In this document: positions 1 to 12,200 of the stretch, one piece after another
How positions within the stretch are numbered: position 1 is the stretch's first letter
Layout: the number at the start of each line of letters is the position of its first letter
NCBI GenBank assembly: GCA_017590115.1
Contig: JAGGNK010003335.1
Span: forward strand, 15,314,494-15,378,493
Direction of reading: 5' to 3'
DNA from: Montifringilla adamsi
Lineage: Eukaryota; Chordata; Aves; Passeriformes; Passeridae
DNA length: 64,000 bases
Translations under genes and position numbers: made by a program
Notes under the pieces: model-generated
Told to the model about the DNA's origin: nothing
Databases searched by the model: none
Seen by the model: the letters and a program-made list of their open reading frames with translations, nothing else

Positions 1-190
1 AGCTCTGGCTGCCCCTGGATCCCTGGCAGTGCCCAAGGCCAGGCTGGACACTGGGGCTGGAGCAGCTGGGACAGTGGGAGGTGTCCCTGGGACAGGGGAA
101 GGTGTCCCTGCCATGGCAGGGGTGGCATGAGGTGATTGTTAAGGTTCCTTCCAAGCCAGCCCGTTGTGGGAGTCAGGAATCCAGCCTGTG
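1..190 (+). mobile_element. CR1 LINE 3'-end fragment
   Basis: The sequence follows the CR1 3' region in sense orientation: GTGCCCAAGGCCAGGCTGGA, then GGAGGTGTCCCTG, CCATGGCAGGGG and TTAAGGTTCCTTCCAA. A short internal duplication of GGTGTCCCTG is present. Diverged, truncated at the window edge, no coding capacity. Confidence 0.75.
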
Positions 191-2731
191 CAGGGATTTC
201 TGCCCGGCCGTAGGCAGAACAGAGAACACAAACCTACAGAAAGAGGCAGAAATCAGCTGCCAAACTCTCCAGAGTCCATCCTGGTGGTTTATTTTGGCAT
301 GCCCAGAGGATCAGAGGCACCAGGGCAGTGCCCCCTGCCCAGCCCCGTGTTCGTGTTCCTGGGGGGCTCCTGGAGCAGACACCTTCCTCCTCCTCCTCCT
401 CCTCCTCTCCCCAGATGCCCTGAAGCAGTCGTTTTCTTCAGGATGATTCCCTTCCTGCCACAGCAGCCCCACACAGCCCCGAGCACTCTCTGCAAGTGCT
501 CCTTTGCGAATGAAATGGAACCCCAGAGGCGCTGCCAGGGCCAAGGGATGCCCGGAGCCCTTCCCCGGCCGGAGCCGCCACGCTTGGCAGGGCCAGGAAA
601 GGGCTCAGCTGCTTCTCGTGCCCAGGCTCTCATCCAGTCAGGTCAAAACTGGTATTCCATTAAAATCATTGGAAGTGTTGAACCATTCCATGATGAATTC
701 ATTTCCTCTTTAAAAATACCTAAAACAACCAGGCTGGAATGACCCTTAGCCACACATGTCTGTTTTAAAAAAAGTCAAAGTTACTCCAAAAACATATGGA
801 ATAAAAGTATTTGTCTTGTTGGCTATCACATAGAGCAGTGGCTGCAGCAGCCCCACACACCTCAAAATTTGACATGAAACCATTCTAGAAAGGAGGCAGA
901 GACAGCAATTAAAGGTTCAGTTTCACTGGGCTGCTGGTGTTTGTTTTTCCCTGTCTCAGCCAACCTCCTCTGTGCCCAGCTGTTCCCTCTTCTTAAGAAA
1001 GGTACAAAAACTCCTTTATTTTTAAAATTTTGGTTTTAAAACTTTTGTTCTGATTAAAACAGCTTCTCTCTGAGCACCTTGTCTTTAGAAGAGAAGAATA
1101 ACAATTGTATTTTATTTCTCATGACAAATTAATCAGAGAAGCAAAACACATTTGTTCTAGAGTTTCCAAAATGGACTTTAACAAATGGAGTGTAAAACTC
1201 TGCAGTTTGCTGCAGAATCAGCACCTTGGGGTGGAATTTGGTTTCCAGTGCTGGCTGCCTGTGAAGAGCAGCCCTGCAGTAGCCAAAGCAGTTATCTTGC
1301 ATTTCAGAGCAAGTCATTTGTCACCGGACCACGGGAGAAAACAGGCACTAATGTGCAGGCAATCAATTCAGTTCCTCCTAAAATCCATGCTCAACAGCAA
1401 AAGGCAGTGTTTAAAGTGGTCTAACAGATGTAGAGCACGGATCTGACAGGACAAAGGTCCTCAAGGCCACGCAAACGTCATTCTCCGCGGGGTGAAACCT
1501 GACAGGAAAGTCTGGTGCCATGAGAGCCGCCGGGAGCAGGAGCCAGCACAGCTCAGGCAGAACCGAAGCTGGCCCTCCCCAGGCTGCCACCGGGGCTCCC
1601 GGGGGTGACATTCACACTGCAAAGGAGCAGCCAAACGGAGGCCAAGGCACGGGGCCCTTCAGTGATTTCTGCAGCCCCAAACAAAAGAAGTCACAACCAA
1701 GGCACGGGAGCCCCACACCGTCACCTGCCCACCCGAGAGGGAGCAGCAGCCCCTGGGAGAGGGCTGGATCCACTCAGTGCACCTGCAAAGGCTGGACTTC
1801 TCCCCAGAGCTCTGCCTTTGGAGGAGTTTGGAAGAGGGTTCGTTTCAACTTTTCCCACTGAAAGTGATGTCGCCCTTCTCCCCTCCTCAAATGCAAAACA
1901 TTTATTAAAGCAGCATTGATTTCCCATCCCTTCGTCAGCTCCTGTTTGATCTGGAAGCTTCATAAACTCTTCCTGGCACACAATGAAATATTGCCAGTTG
2001 AATTCAGATGAGACTCGGCGAGCACTGTCTTTGCTAATTAAAATCAAAATGCTTGCATGGGAGGGGAGACTGCGCTTGGCATGTGATGCCAGGGCTGGTG
2101 GGAGCCCGTGGCATGGAGCCCCAGAGGCTGCCAGGACAGATGGGGGCTCTGGGATGGGGGGCTGCCCAGGACGGGGGGCAGTTCAAGGTTTACACCCCAT
2201 TATAATGCTCAGATTCACCACATCCATGGGGTAACCTGAAAATAACTACTGTAGGAAGAAATCCCAGCCAGGAAAGTGTCAGAAACACAACACACCAGTG
2301 TGTGCTGTAGCCAAAGAAAGGTTAAGAAATAGAAAATTCCAATTCAAGATATATTTATAATTCATTTTCAGAGGAAAAAAAAATTTTTCTAACCTATAGT
2401 TGAGCTCTAAATGTTTTTTTTTTTGACAGCAAGCACAAAAGAAACAGGAACGTAGCAAAGCTGAAGCTTGATTTTTAGTTTGAAAATACTTGAGGGAACA
2501 ATTTTCCTGCTGTAGCTTCAGGTGGGTTATTTTGCCATTAGCCCAGGAACTGGTTTGTTGGGTTTTTTTAACGCCTGTGATTGTTCAGCAAATTACAGTG
2601 TTTGCAGCTGCCATCCGAGACACCGGCGTGCTGATTTCTGGTTCACTGAACACAAAATTCCTTTCGTACCCCACAGAGACCCACTCTGAGCTGCTGCAGA
2701 GCGCGAGGGAAGGCTCCCAGCACAGCCCCAG
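191..2731. other. Intergenic, no gene seen
   Basis: Apart from the CTC run, the sequence is unique-looking, AT-rich in the middle, with poly(A)/poly(T) tracts near 2380-2425. Short ORFs lack any family similarity or splice context. Confidence 0.7.
385..413. repeat. (CTC)n microsatellite
   Basis: Eight consecutive CTC-type triplets, CCTCCTCCTCCTCCTCCT. A similar GGA/GAG run lies at about 44687-44718. Confidence 0.85.
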
Positions 2732-2988
2732 AGCCCCTGCAGACTGGGGGTGTCCCACGGAGCCCCTAGAAACAGGGGGTGTCCCACGGAGCCCCTGCAG
2801 ACTGGGGGTGTCCCCATGGAGCCCCTGCAGACTGGGGGTGTCCCACGGAGCCCCTGCAGACTGGGGGTGTCCCCCTGAACCCCTACAGACTGGGGGTGTC
2901 CCACAGAGCCCCTCCAGACTGGGGGTGTCCCCATGGAGCCCCTACAGACTGGGGGTGTCGCCACAGCACCCCTAGAAATGGGGGTGCC
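2732..2988. repeat. 29-30-bp minisatellite
   Basis: About nine units of AGCCCCTGCAGACTGGGGGT plus GTCCCACGG, with small substitutions (CTGCAG/CTACAG/CTAGAA). No associated gene. Confidence 0.92.
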
Positions 2989-3859
2989 CCCCAGCAGCCA
3001 CAACAGTGGCAGTGCCAGGAGGGGCACGGTGCCAGGAGGCCCCCAGGGAAGGGCCGTGCCAGCGGGGTCTCTGGACAGGTTCCCACACGCCCCTGTGTCT
3101 CCTCTCAAGCAGCCTCACTTCCCTTCACCCACACCCCAGCTCCCTGATTTTGAGTCCCTTCCCTTCTCCACATTAAAGACAGGCTCTGGAGCCTTTCCTG
3201 CTTCTCCGTATCAGGGAAGTTTTTGAAGCTTTGCAGAGGATATGGAAGATGAATATTATGATCTCACCTTTTTATACTTGCTGAATATTTAAAGGGTTTT
3301 AGCTCCCTTAAAATAAATCCTTTCCAAGTGGAAGGACAGAGGGCTACTGTTTCCATAACAACCACTCCTCAGAAAATCTTCTTTTGGTAAATACAGCAGA
3401 ATTAACTGCCTAGTTTTAATATTTAATCGTATCCTGTTAGACATGTATGAAAGAAGGTAAACTTGAGTTCACCTTGCCTCTCTCCCACCTGTCTCATTGA
3501 GCAAACCCTGGCTCCTTCCAGAGAGTAACAGAGGAGCCCCCGTGAGCTCATTCACTGCGCTGCTGAGCAGCTGATGGGCACCCCTGGAAACAAAACACCA
3601 CTGAAAACTGCTGATGCATCTTCCATCACTGCAATTTCCACAAGGCTGGAACAAGTCACTTCGGATAAAATCTTGGGAAGGCCAAGGCAGCTGTCTGGGT
3701 AATAAACATGAAAAGGCTTTCTCTGCTCTGTGTTAGGTGGGGACAAAGTGGAATTGAGGCTCCTGGCAGAAACCCAAAATCAAAGTGAGAATTGCCTGAT
3801 TTGAATATGGGGAGAGGGGGCTCGAGGGGTCTCGCCCTGCCCAACCTGCCCAGCAGGCA

Positions 3860-3973
3860 AGAGAAACTTGCCCCATCCCTGGGAGTGCCCAAGGCCCGGC
3901 TGGACGGGGCAGGGGGCTGGAACAAGATGAGCTTCGAGGTCCCTTCCCACCCAAACCATTCTGTGATCTTAGG
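3860..3973 (+). mobile_element. CR1 LINE 3'-end fragment
   Basis: Ends in GGTCCCTTCCCACCCAAACC then ATTCTGTGATCTTA, the characteristic CR1 3' terminus, preceded by GTGCCCAAGGCCCGGCTGGA. Relative to the usual element, a stretch between CTGGACGGGG and GGGGGCTGGAAC appears deleted. Old fragment. Confidence 0.85.
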
Positions 3974-4059
3974 CTGCTGCTGTGTCTGTGCAGCCCATGG
4001 CCCTGCACTCAAGAGCTCTGAGAGAACCAGCAGCAGAGCGGGCAAACTCTCCCCGGGGA

Positions 4060-4233
4060 GGAGCCCCCAGCCCCGTGCCCACCCGCACGGAGCCCCGTGC
4101 CCACCCGCACAGAGCCCCCAGCCCCGTGCCCACCCGCACGGAGCCCCCAGCCCCGTGCCCACCCGCACAGAGCCACGTGCCCAACAGCACAGAGCCCCCA
4201 GCCCCGTGCCCACCCGCACGGAGCCCCCAGCCG
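4060..4233. repeat. 22/29-bp minisatellite
   Basis: Units of CCCCGTGCCCACCCGCAC preceded by GAGC or GAGCCCCCAG, giving short and long unit forms. About seven units. It lies about 90 bp beyond the CR1 fragment at 3860-3973. Confidence 0.9.
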
Positions 4234-7200
4234 GGGCTGCCCGCTCCTCCATCCAGACATGCCAGCGCTCCTGACCTGCTAATCAGATCAGAACTGCTCA
4301 CATCTCAAATTAACTTCCCACGTACGAATGAACTATGAAATTGAAATTCACAGGTTGAAGGTTTTCACACAAAACTCAGTAAACAGTTTCCATCAACCAC
4401 AGTTGAAAAAAACCCCATACCGTAAATTGATATTCAGCTTTTTTTCCATGCTTTAAACAGACAAGGTCCTTATAAATTTCTGCCCATTTTTAATAAGAGC
4501 AGCTCAGCAGACACTGCAATACATGGAGCAGGTAGAATATACTTGCCATACATAAATACATTTATTTGGGCTTTTAATAAAATTCATTGCATTGCTCTTG
4601 TGGGTGTTTTTCTACTACAAAAGAACCCCAGCTTCAGCCTCAGAGGAGATGAAAAGCATCTCCCTCCTTTCCAGACTGAGCACTGCACAGTGACCCCAGA
4701 AGAAAGAACATTACAATTCAGCTGATTTTTAACCTTTCAGAATAATAAAATTGAAGATCTGACTTGCAACCACAACTAAAAAGCTTCTTTGAAGCTCTTG
4801 TTAAAGAAACCATTTCATGAAGGCCATTTCTGCCTGACAGTGGCTCAGTAGCACCTGCCCAGCCCGAGACACAATTCAGGCTGTGCCACAACAGTGCTGA
4901 ACACCACCCCAGCCCTCCCCTCGAGCAGAGGCTGTTTGTAATCCACCCCCATCCCCGTGCAGCAGGACCAGGCAGGGAAAAGGCTCCAGAGAGCAGGGAC
5001 AGAGAGGCAGCCCGTGGAAAGGAGCACAGCACAGCAATCACACCTTTCTGCGAGGGAAGGGCTCCGGGAACACCGTTCTGGCAGGCACCGATCAGCCACA
5101 GAACAGCATCAGAGAGGAGCACTGGGAGCAGCCAGGAGGAAGGAAAACCAGGAGTAAGAGCAGGTTCCTTTGTGCTGTGTTTGGAGAACACTGCTGATGC
5201 CCAGCCACGTCCCAGAGCAGGACCGGGGGGTCCCAGGGGAGGATTGGGGGTCCCAAGGCAGGACTGGGGGGTCCCGGGGCAGGAGCTGGGGGGTCCCGGG
5301 GCATGCTGCAAAGCCCCGGGACGGGAGGAGCTGCCCTTGCCTTCCCTTCCCTTCCCGGCAGTGCTGCATGGGACAGCTCCCAAGCTGCAGCAGCAGGTCC
5401 CCAGGAGGCAGCTGCACCCTGGGCAGGGCTCAGACAGGCTCTCAGCTCACGGGACACAGCCTGGGGACCCTGGCATCCTCGGGCATCTCGGCAGCCCATG
5501 GAGCCGTCAGCCTCACAGCACCTGGAGGGGCTCGTGCACCTCCGTGTGTTGTTTACACAGACCCTTCCTGTAACTAACCCAGGACTGAAGCTGAAAGTAA
5601 GAGAACCATCCTACTGGAAACATCTAAGAATTTTGTTCCCTTGAGTAAGTGGACAGGCTGTCTCAAGGCCACAAAGCTTCAGGAGCTTTCCCTTGAGCAG
5701 TGACTCTCTCTGTTGTCCCTTAGCATGTGGAACACTGCATGCTCCATGTATTTTTTTTTCTTTTACCTGTTCTCCTTCATGGGAGGATTTGCAGGCTCCT
5801 GCTGTGCTGCCTGACAAGGCCAGCTGCAGCATCAGCCCTCGCATCAGTCCCAGAGCCCTCGGGGAGCCCCAGATGCCCCAGGACGAGCAGAGTGTGTGCG
5901 CTGAGCACAGGGACAGCGCTGCCGCAAGGAAGGCTCAGGGCCGAAATGAGCTCAGGCAGTTCGTGACTGAAATCCTCCTCTGCTCTGCAGGCACAGGCTC
6001 AGGAAGGGTTTAGTGAGCTCAGGCTCAGCTCACAGTGAGCACGTTCACCACGTTCTCCTCACACAGGTGAGTGCTGCACATTAAAAACCAAAACTGGGCG
6101 TTGATCTTGGTGTCCAGACTTGTGCTCTGAGCTCTTGGTCAAGGCACAAATGTGCCTGTGACTGACAGCTGTTTGATACGTGTGTTTTAAACGTGTTCAG
6201 GAGATAACTTCCAGCTCTCCTTTTCCAAACACGTGAAGAAAACACAAGGCAGCAAGGTTGGAAGATTTGAGGCAATGGCAAATATGGCCATTCTTTGAGA
6301 GCTGCGAGGTGCCTCACACGAAAACCTCCACACAGAGGGTTTTTACAAAACAGCCTCTATCCCATCTTTTGTTTCCTGCTTTTTGCTATGATTATTCCTT
6401 GGGCTGAAAGAAGAGGACAGACTAAAGCCTCGGGATTTAGCATCAAGAAGTTGCTGTACTGAGGCTATTCAACACAAATAAAAGTACCTGTGAGAACCAG
6501 GTGAAGACAAAAACCACAACACACAGAAACTGGCCCTGGGTTAAATCTGACCTGGAACTTTGGTACCCGAGAGGTGAAGGTGGGTTTTCATTTTGTTTTC
6601 CAGGCCATCCATTGGTATGGTTTCAGACAACAGGAAGGAGTGAGGCTTTCTCTGGACAGGGCATGTGCAAAGCAAAGGAATGCCACAAGCACAGATGAAG
6701 GTTTCATTGAACAAAAGTATCAGTTTTTTGTCAAAGGTGAACAGAGTCAAGGCTCTACAGGCCTCCTTGCCCTCGGTGTAAGAGAGGGGGAGTTGTTTGC
6801 TCTGGCTGACACACAAGCAATTCCCTGGCTGATCCTAACCTGCACACACTGAAATTTGAGTTCTGTGTAATCTGAGGATTGTTTACCTGCATTACACACA
6901 GAAGAATAAAAGCTGTCTGGAGTGGAACAGGAAGATGCCAGCTGGTTCAGGGCATTTCCAGCTCTGGCACATAGCCCTGGGCATGGAGGGGGGACAGAGC
7001 AGTGACAGTGTGTGCCAGGGGCAGAGGCTCCTGCCAGCCTGACACCCGAGGGACACTGAGGGGCTGGAATGCTGCAGAATGCGCCACAGCGGGGAAAGTG
7101 GAGTTACACCATTAGGGTCAAGCATGCACTGAGCCATTTTAACGTTGCTGCCTCTCATGTAGATCAGTTTGGGGTCCAAGACACAGCAGGAGGTGACACC

Positions 7201-8940
7201 ACCATGCACAGGCCTGCCACCAAAGGAACCCGCTCTCCATCCTTTGACACGCTGTAAGAATTGGCTTTCTCCACAATTGATTGCCTGCACTGTGCTCATC
7301 TTTACAACTTATTCGGGAGGAAAAACCTTGAGAAGAATGAAGGTGTCTTTGACCTTCATCTCCTCAGATGGAGATGGGCCTGCTGCCTGTTTCCTGATTT
7401 CCAGGGCATTGCTCTGCTCATTTGGGAAACATGAAAAATATGGTTGAGTCAGTCCCTCTGAGTTATTCTGGAGGAGTCAGGCTCTTGCTAAGATGGAAGG
7501 TGATTGAAATTCTATGGCTCCCCTTTTTAAGATATTGGAAACACAAAACTGCCAGCTGCATGAGACTGAAAACAGCGCGGACGCTTGGCAGAATACATCA
7601 GAGCCCAGGAATTTGCTGCTGTTATTTATTGTGCATTTTTAACCCTTCACACTCCCACAGTCAGAAACTGCTCTGCATAACTTGGCCTTAGCTGGCTTTG
7701 GCTTTACCTTTGCAAAGACCCTGAGGTGGCAAAGGGACAGGACCACTAAGTCAGGAATAAGAAACACGAGGAACAGCTCTGGTGTCCAAAGCCTCTGGTG
7801 CCACAACAGCTTTCAAACATTGCAGGAATCAACTGGAAAACAGGGACAGCTTTGATACACCCCAAAGTTCAGCAGACCTCAGGTGGAAGATGACTCAGTG
7901 CTGATAAATTCCAACCTGTCCCAGTTTTACAATTAAACGTTGTCAAGGTGAATTACCCACAACCAGGTTTCATTCCTTTCCCTGCATTTAAAGGTAACCA
8001 GCTGCCCTGTTTCCAGCGAGCAGGTAAAGCCATTAAAGAGGAGCTGATGTAAGAAATCTCACCGACCAGCAGACAAGCTCTTGGAATTCAGACAAGCTCT
8101 TTAACACATCTTTTGTAAGCAGAGCCCCAGCTCTGGAGTAATCCTCCCTAAAGACCCACAGCAGACAACCACTGCAAGCAGCTCTTTGGTATCCTGTGCT
8201 GCATCGCACACCGTCCGCCAGAGCTCCCCACGGCCCACGCGGGCTCTCGCTGCTTGTTCAGATAAAACCTGAGCCTGACCTTGAGAACCGCAGGCGAGTG
8301 AAATGTTGTGTAACCAGCGACAGCCCGAATTAAACAAACACTGCAGAAGTGGCAGACAGCCGTGTGGGAAGGAGAGGTCTGCGCCGGGCAGGGCGGAGCG
8401 GCAGCGCTCCCCAGGTGAGCTCTGCTCTTGACTGTACAGATTTGCAATTACAAGTACCAGTGATATTAACAGTGTGGAATTTAAAAAAACCTATTTAGTC
8501 AATTATAGAGCTGCCCAAATCTCCTTCAGACAAACACAAGTTAATGTTAAAACACCAGGAACCAAGCTCAGGCAGCCTGGATAATGAAGATTCCTGGACT
8601 GGGACGAGCACATGTGTTTGAATGTGATTTTCAGGGCTGAACCTGCCGTGATTCATCAGCCGCAACCGTGCAAAGACAACATGAAAACAAACTTATTAGC
8701 GGTGCTTTTTTGGGAGGTGGAAGTGCTGCGTTCTCTAAGTCAGCAGTTTTCTCAGCCTGCAGGATCCTGTTTACTACGGCTCCGCTCCGAGCCCTCGCCT
8801 CGCTGCTCTGACTCACAAACCATCCCAGAGCGCGGGGCTGCAGGGAGGGCTGGGAGGGGGATCCGGGGCTGCGGGATCCGGCACGGGCTCGGCAATGCCA
8901 GAGCCCCCGGGAGAGCAGCGGGACGAACCTCCCTGCCCCG
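4234..8940. other. Intergenic, no gene seen
   Basis: Mixed AT-rich and moderately GC-rich DNA with only the small repeat at 5221-5305. No exon-like block with conserved protein sequence on either strand. Confidence 0.65.
5221..5305. repeat. About 20-bp G-rich tandem repeat
   Basis: Four to five imperfect copies of GGACTGGGGGGTCCCGGGGCA-like sequence. Short. Confidence 0.75.
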
Positions 8941-9233
8941 CTGCAGCACCCCTGCAGCGCCCCTGACACCTGCAGCACCCCTGCAGCAGCGCCCCAGGCT
9001 CCTGCAGTGCCCCTGCAACACCCCAGACACCTGCAGCACCCCTGTAGCGCCCCTGACACCTGCAGCACTCCTGCAACACCCCAGACACCTGCAGCACCCC
9101 TGCAGCCCTCCCAGCCACCTGCAGCACTCCTGCAACACCCCAGACACCTGCAGCACCCCTGCCCCGCTGCAGCACCCCTGCAGCACCCCTGACACCTGCA
9201 GCACCCCTGCAGCCCTCCCAGCCACCTGCAGCG
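8941..9233. repeat. CTGCAGCACCCC minisatellite
   Basis: Alternating short blocks CTGCAGCACCCCTGCAGCGC, CCCTGACACC and CAACACCCCAGACAC, with an overall period near 30 bp and about ten units. Many PstI-type CTGCAG motifs. Confidence 0.88.
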
Positions 9234-12200
9234 CTGCCTGGCCCTGGTTTCACTGGAGGATGGTCCTGCATTCAATCCACGTTCAAGCAATGCATTGACA
9301 ACGTGCCATTAAACACTGTCAGGAGTGTCAAAACAGGCATCCCATCGCCTTCCATTTCCGTGTTGATATTTTTAATGCAACAGATTCAGCACAGAAAATA
9401 TTCCAGTTGATCTTAGATGTTCAAAATTTCACTTAAATTCAACGTTTAAGTGTCATGCCAAAGCAGCAGGTTTCAGACCCTGTTTGAGGCCCTTTTTGGG
9501 AGTACCCAGAAAGAGAAACCTCAGTAACACCCTCCCCTTCCCTGCCTGGCCCCTCTGTCCTTTCCATAAATCCCTGCCCTGTGCAGGCCCAGCCTGCCCT
9601 TAGCCTGCCAACAGACTCAGTGCAGCTGAGGCCTGAAGGAATGGATTATTTCCATTTAAAAAACCCTGCACCTGTACAGTAAGATTTTGAACAGCCATAA
9701 AGCCAACAATGAAAAAAACCCCAAAACCAAAGCTACATACAGCCACCAGCCATCCCAGTCCTGCTCCCTGAGCTGTGCAGTAAGACTGCTTTGGTCCCAG
9801 AGGCCACACAGGTTCGCATCAAGCTTATTCTGTAATGAAGATTAATGCCTTCTCTAGCTATAGTTCAGCATTAAAAAAAAAAAAAAAATTAAAAGTTTTA
9901 CTTGGGAAAAACCTCACGAACTGCACTCTTCCAGCCTGCCCTAAATTAAAGGGACTTTTTCAAGAGCCTGCTTGCACAATTAAAAGAACATTTGAAATAT
10001 AAACCTTCCTTCTACAGCTCAAAAGCAAGGCAAAAAAAAATGATATTCCATTCTGTGCCAGTAATTGCACGAGGGCTCAATATTAAGCTGGTCAATGAAA
10101 TTCAATCAGCTGAAAAGCACAGGTAGCACTGAGCAGTGCCATTCCTTCCCGGGGACATTTTCCTGTGAGTGGAACCAAGGAGCATTTATCCCTCCCACAG
10201 GAGAGGGGCTGTGGGCATCTCCTGGTGCTGCGGGGCTGAGCCCCCCTGCCCTGCCCTGGCTCCGAGCCCCCTGCCCCAGCCAGGCCTGGACGATGGGAAA
10301 GGACAGAGGAACTGCTGCTGAGGTCACCCAGCTGCAGTGCCACCGAAACGCAGAATATTCAGTCTGGAATCACAGCAGCAGGCTGGAAAAGCCCTCTAAG
10401 AGCGCTCCCCAGCAATGGTTCAGCTCCAAGGCCACCGCTGAACCATGTCCCCAAGTGCCACATCCCCAGTCTGCCACAAAGCCGAGGGGACACGCGGGTG
10501 CCAGTGCAGGGACAGCCCCAGCTGAGCAAGGCCAGCGCTGCCTCGGCTGCCCCAGCTGGACCCTCACTGCTCCAGAGCCTGCTGCCCACCTGGACCCACC
10601 TGGCCCACCTGGACCCACCGCGGCTGCTCCACGGAAAGGGGGGCTGGGGAGAGCCCCAAGGCATCAGCACGGGCCTGGGGCTCAGGGAGCAGGAGCTGTG
10701 TCCCCCGGGCTGAATTTAATTCAGCAGCAATCAGCTCTGGGATGGCTCTCAGGATGATTATGGCTGCAGGTTCCTGTTTGCAGCTCTGCCAGCTGGTGTC
10801 ACACACGTGCTGGGAGGCAGCGAAGCTGGGCTTGGCCTTTCTCAAATCCTCCCTTTGTTCACCCTCAGTTTATCTCCAGCACGACTGAAATCTGGACAAC
10901 AAGCAGCAGTGGCATTGTGGGGATGCTGTCAAGCACCCAGCAGACCCCTCAGGCACTGCACAAGGAATGCTGCAGACCTGGGCAGCTCTCCCAAGTGAGA
11001 AAATGATGCACGAGTGGCCTCCACTGCCACCAAACCAGCCCCAGCCCCACCCCGAGCATCTCCTGCCACCAGGTTTTGCCCTCATGCCATGAGGCCAGAA
11101 GTGCTCCATCCCTTGATGAGGAAGGAAGTTCCTGAACCTCATTTGCCTGAAAAAAGCCACTGAACACTGTCAGGATAGCAATAATCCCAGAGGAGCTGAG
11201 GAGGGTCAGTAGTTACCTAAGGTGCAGCTGGAAGAAGCCAAGGCTGCTGCTCAGCCCAGAGCAGCTGGCACAGCCCAGCCTGGGCTCCTGTTTTCCCTCA
11301 GCCCTTATTCCTGCCCTGCTCTCACCTGAGAGCAGCAGGGCCCTGAGGTGGGAGAGTGCCCAGCCTCATGTAAATACTCCATCGATTTTCTTCCTCCCTC
11401 CAGATGGTGCAATTCAGAAAAATTGTTTTTAAATGATGCCTTGCAGAAACAGCGAGCAGCACAGCCAATAACAGGCACATTTCAGGCAAGCACTGACCTC
11501 CTTCCCTGCCCAGCCAGCTGAGGCATCCACAGCCCTGCGAGTGTTTTGTACAAATCACCTGCAGCCCATGCACTCGAGCAGATGGCCTCTAATTGGAACT
11601 GCAGCCCCTCAGCCTCTTCCCACTCCTTGTTTATGTCTCCAGCAGGACTCAAAGATGGCTGTGGAAAACAGCTCTGACTCCTTGCCACGTTCAGTTGAAT
11701 TCCTTTCCTTCCTTCTAAACCCAGCCAACGGCATGCACCCAGGAAAAATTAATGCAACTGCTGAGCCCAACTTGTTTCTGCTTCCGAGTGGTCAAAACCC
11801 TGCAGTGACCAGAGAGGAAAACCAGCCTGGAGGTGATGGCCAGCTCAGGGTGGATGGATGGGCACAGGGACAGACCCCAGCACAGCCACAGCCCCCCTAC
11901 ACCCCAGGGCCATTGGAACCGAGGTACCAAACACAGGCTTTAAGGAGCAGCAGTGAGAAGTTTGGATTTTATTGCCAGGAGCTGGTTGAAAATCTGGGCA
12001 GGCTCCAGGCAGCCAAGGCTGCTGCACTCCTGGCTCCCAGGGGACACCACGCTCAGGCTGCACATTCACCCCCACTGCTGCTCCTCCACAGACAGGCAGC
12101 AGCAAAGGCCCAGCCTCAGAAAAATTAAGACTTGACATTTTGGCAGTTTTCCCAGTACTTAAAAAAAAAAAAAAAGCCGTAAAGTAGGTCACTGCACAAT

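Noticed and set aside
8612..9298. ORFs of 150-230 codons on both strands around the CTGCAGCACCCC array
   Set aside because: Repeat-driven; no conserved domain.
9600..9809. Short minus-strand ORF with a hydrophobic segment resembling a membrane protein
   Set aside because: Sixty-nine residues with no homologue I recognise, no splice or promoter context, and AT-rich spacer around it.
9860..9890. Poly(A) tract as the tail of a processed pseudogene
   Set aside because: The upstream sequence has no gene-like reading frame and no target-site duplication is evident. Several similar A/T runs occur across the AT-rich spacers.
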